Origin: CAXQZU01 sp964228555
Lineage (GTDB): Bacteria; Planctomycetota; PLA2; JAEUHO01
Assembly (NCBI GenBank): GCA_964228555.1
Contig: CAXQZU010000040.1
Coordinates: forward strand, 62,001 to 126,000
Direction of reading: 5' to 3'
Length of the DNA stretch: 64,000 nt
Shown here one piece after another: positions 60,431 to 64,000 of the stretch. Each line of letters begins with the position of its first letter. The stretch's first letter is position 1. The notes below the pieces were generated by a model, which saw only the letters and a list, made by a program, of their open reading frames with translations, was not told the origin of the DNA and searched no databases. The position numbers were made by a program, and so were the translations under genes.

Positions 60431-61599
60431 TTGCCGCCGCCCAGCACGCCCGACCAGCTCAGCGCCTTGCCGCCGCGCTTGAAGCGGATGCTGACCTTGG
60501 CGCCCGCGCTGTGCAGCACGACGGCGTTGGTCAGGTCGTTGGCGGTGAGCACCTTCACGGCGGGCTTGCCCCCCATCGTGATGGACTCGATCACGTCCCC
60601 CACCAGCATGGGCTTGTCCCCGGCCGCCGCGGGGCTCTTGGCCTGGAAGCCCGTCACGCGCGCCCCGACCGGGTTGCCCTCGTCGTTGGTGTGGGTGGCC
60701 GCATCGATGCCGAGGTAGCCCGCCTCGGCCCCCTCGGGCTTGAGCATCTTGTCGAGGAAGGCGCTCACCTGGTGGATGGGGATCGAGAACGACGCGCCGG
60801 TGTTGCTGGGCCCCGCGCCGGGCGGGCCCGGCCGCGTGGCGATCTTGCCGTTGATCCCGATCAGCTGCCCCTTGGCGTTCCACAGCGGGCCACCCGAGTT
60901 GCCGGGGTTCACCTCGGCGTCGTGCTGGATGGCGTTGCCATAGAAGTACTCGCCCCCGAGGATGCGGTCCGTCCCCGAGATGCAGCCCAGCGTGCAGACC
61001 GGCTGGCCGTCCAGCGCGAGGAAGAAGGGGTTGCCCGTGGCCAGCACCCACGCACCCTCGGCCAGGCCCTGGCTGGCGTCGGCCTTGATCTCCACGCCCT
61101 TGAGGCCCTTGGGCGGCTTGTCGAAGCGCAGCACGGCAAAGTCATACTTCTCGATCTGCTCCGCCGTGCTCACCACGCGCTCCTCGCCGTCCGAGGGCAC
61201 CACGGCGATGCCGTCCGCGCCCGCCGTGACGTGCACGTTGGTGATCACCCACAGCTTGCCGGCGCGGCTGACGATCACGCCCGAGCCCACGCCCACGAGC
61301 TGCAGCGCGCCCTGCTTGTCCTTGCGCTTGTTGAGCACGCTCACGGTGAAGCGCCGTACCTGCGCCAGCGCGTCCACCAGGCTCTGCTCCACGCCGCGCG
61401 CCAGCGCCAGCTGGGCCGCCGGGTCCGCCGGGGCCGGGACGCCCGTCCCGGGGACGCTGCCCGGCACGGGGGCCGGGGCCGCGGGCACGGCGCCGGGGGT
61501 GGGCCCATCGGCGCCCAGCGGGCGCAGGGCACCGGGCAGGGCCGCTAGGGCCAGCAGGCCGGCCACCAGCAAGCGAGGCGGGAAGGAGGCGTGCGGCAT
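60427..61599 (-). CDS. HtrA-like serine protease with PDZ domain
   Basis: A 390-residue exported protease. A signal ends about residue 30, then a Pro/Ala linker to about 60. The trypsin domain has the full triad: His 123 (ITNVHV), Asp 153 (KYDFAVLRF) and Ser 235 (NPGNSGGPL). A PDZ domain fills about 290-375. It would degrade or refold damaged envelope proteins. Transcription begins at a leaderless-type TAGGCT element. The stop overlaps the start of the inactive partner (GTGA). Confidence 0.93.
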   Translation of the reverse strand: MPHASFPPRLLVAGLLALAALPGALRPLGADGPTPGAVPAAPAPVPGSVPGTGVPAPADPAAQLALARGVEQSLVDALAQVRRFTVSVLNKRKDKQGALQLVGVGSGVIVSRAGKLWVITNVHVTAGADGIAVVPSDGEERVVSTAEQIEKYDFAVLRFDKPPKGLKGVEIKADASQGLAEGAWVLATGNPFFLALDGQPVCTLGCISGTDRILGGEYFYGNAIQHDAEVNPGNSGGPLWNAKGQLIGINGKIATRPGPPGAGPSNTGASFSIPIHQVSAFLDKMLKPEGAEAGYLGIDAATHTNDEGNPVGARVTGFQAKSPAAAGDKPMLVGDVIESITMGGKPAVKVLTANDLTNAVVLHSAGAKVSIRFKRGGKALSWSGVLGGGK

Positions 61600-61605
61600 G
61601 CCCGC

Positions 61606-61611
61606 AGCCTA
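61606..61611 (-). promoter_or_regulatory. -10 element for a leaderless mRNA (protease pair)
   Basis: TAGGCT on the minus strand ends six bases before ATG 61599, giving exact leaderless spacing. Confidence 0.5.
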
Positions 61612-61672
61612 CCGCAGGCCGGGGGCGCGCCCGGCGGGCCCCAGTGCGCCGGCGGGACGGGCCGGGAAGCGA

Positions 61673-61707
61673 GGGCCCCCGCAAGGCAGCGCGCCTTGCG
61701 GGGGCCC
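61673..61707. terminator. 14-bp hairpin after the tRNA-Gln/tRNA-Glu unit
   Basis: A perfect 14-bp stem (61673-61686 with 61694-61707) and 7-base loop lie 3 bases beyond the tRNA-Glu CCA end on the minus strand. There is no T-tract. It separates the tRNAs from the protease promoter. Confidence 0.55.
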
Positions 61708-61710
61708 AGG

Positions 61711-61785
61711 TGGTGACCCCACGGGGACTCGAACCCCGGTTTCAGCCTTGAGAGGGCCGTGTCCTAACCGCTGGACGATGGGGCC
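61711..61785 (-). tRNA. tRNA-Glu (CTC anticodon)
   Basis: A 75-nt tRNA with encoded CCA. GGCCCCA pairs with TGGGGTC (one G-T). The anticodon loop CTCTCAA reads GAG. The T-arm is CGGGG-TTCGAGT-CCCCG. Seven bases separate it from tRNA-Gln, so the two are one unit. Confidence 0.95.
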
Positions 61786-61792
61786 AGGGAGA

Positions 61793-61868
61793 TGGCTGAG
61801 GAGGTAGGGATCGAACCTACGACTTCCTGATCCAGAGTCAGGCGTTCTACCAGCTGAACTACTCCTCA
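61793..61868 (-). tRNA. tRNA-Gln (CTG anticodon)
   Basis: A 76-nt tRNA with encoded CCA. TGAGGAG pairs with CTCCTCA, discriminator G. The anticodon loop CTCTGGA on CCTGA/TCAGG reads CAG. The T-arm is GTAGG-TTCGATC-CCTAC. It is first in the two-tRNA unit. Confidence 0.95.
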
Positions 61869-62045
61869 AGGATGCGTGACAGATCATGGCCGCCCGGTCA
61901 GGCGGCCCCGGATCGCTCCGGGACCCCGGATCGTAGGACCGTCGCGGGGAGGGTCAAGCCGCCGCGGGGTGCGCGGCCCGAGGGCCGCCCGCAGGCCTGC
62001 CGCCGGGCCCGCGGCGGGCTGGGTTGCGGCGCCGGGCCGGCGCAC

Positions 62046-64000
<1,955 letters not shown>

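Overview
The window is very GC-rich (far above 70% by eye), gene-dense chromosomal DNA with no insertion sequence, prophage, CRISPR array or plasmid function. It encodes about 58 proteins, six tRNAs and an SRP RNA. Lipoprotein signals, a periplasmic protease pair and a parvulin-repeat lipoprotein point to a diderm, Gram-negative cell. A secretin-type N-domain protein, a GQPAPG-repeat lipoprotein and thioredoxin-like, HEAT and TPR exported proteins are flavours I associate with deep-branching high-GC phyla such as Planctomycetota. That placement is inference; no rRNA or other decisive marker is present.

Layout. 1-1.2 kb: start of rsmH and mraZ (minus strand), then the SRP RNA facing tRNA-Ser(GGA). 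1.3-7.6 kb: a lipoprotein, a two-subunit 2-oxoacid:ferredoxin oxidoreductase (korAB) and a PiT phosphate transporter with its DUF47 partner. 7.9-15 kb: an exported protein, an SDR-DUF2867 oxidoreductase, a diadenylate cyclase-like protein next to a KefB-type cation/proton antiporter, and an MFS protein. 15-21.4 kb: a complete SUF operon (Rrf2 regulator, sufBCDSU, DUF59/sufT). 21.7-26 kb: an RRM protein and a type IIA topoisomerase pair. 26-32.2 kb: a DUF4129-DUF4350-MoxR-DUF58-SpoIIM-RDD operon. 32.3-39 kb: UspA, a Lon-like protease, archease-rtcB, a DUF4258-like protein and a WYL regulator. 39-42.4 kb: tRNA-Ser(CGA), fur-tadA, a secretin N-domain protein and purD. 42.6-43.5 kb: three tiny Cys/Pro-rich lipoproteins. 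43.7-50.3 kb: tRNA-Pro, a VWA-like protein, a nuclease-parvulin pair, tRNA-Arg, a CoA-transferase and small proteins. 50.3-57.2 kb: mutY, a lipoprotein, thioredoxin-like and TPR proteins, maeB. 57.4-64 kb: glpX, a catalytically dead protease and an intact HtrA-like protease, tRNA-Glu and tRNA-Gln, and the 3' part of recQ.

Metabolism and stress. korAB, maeB and glpX indicate ferredoxin-linked TCA chemistry and gluconeogenesis. The SUF operon builds the Fe-S clusters that KorB and MutY need. Fur, UspA, the Lon-like protease, the HtrA pair and RtcB/archease are stress and repair functions.

Regulatory signals. Most transcription-unit heads carry a TANNNT element (TAGCRT, TAGGCT, TATCCT and similar) close to the start codon. 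In nine cases it ends six or seven bases before the start, which predicts leaderless mRNAs. The SUF operon carries a 29-bp dyad wrapped around its -10 element. These, the cyclase/antiporter pair and the inactive/active protease pair are the main points for follow-up.
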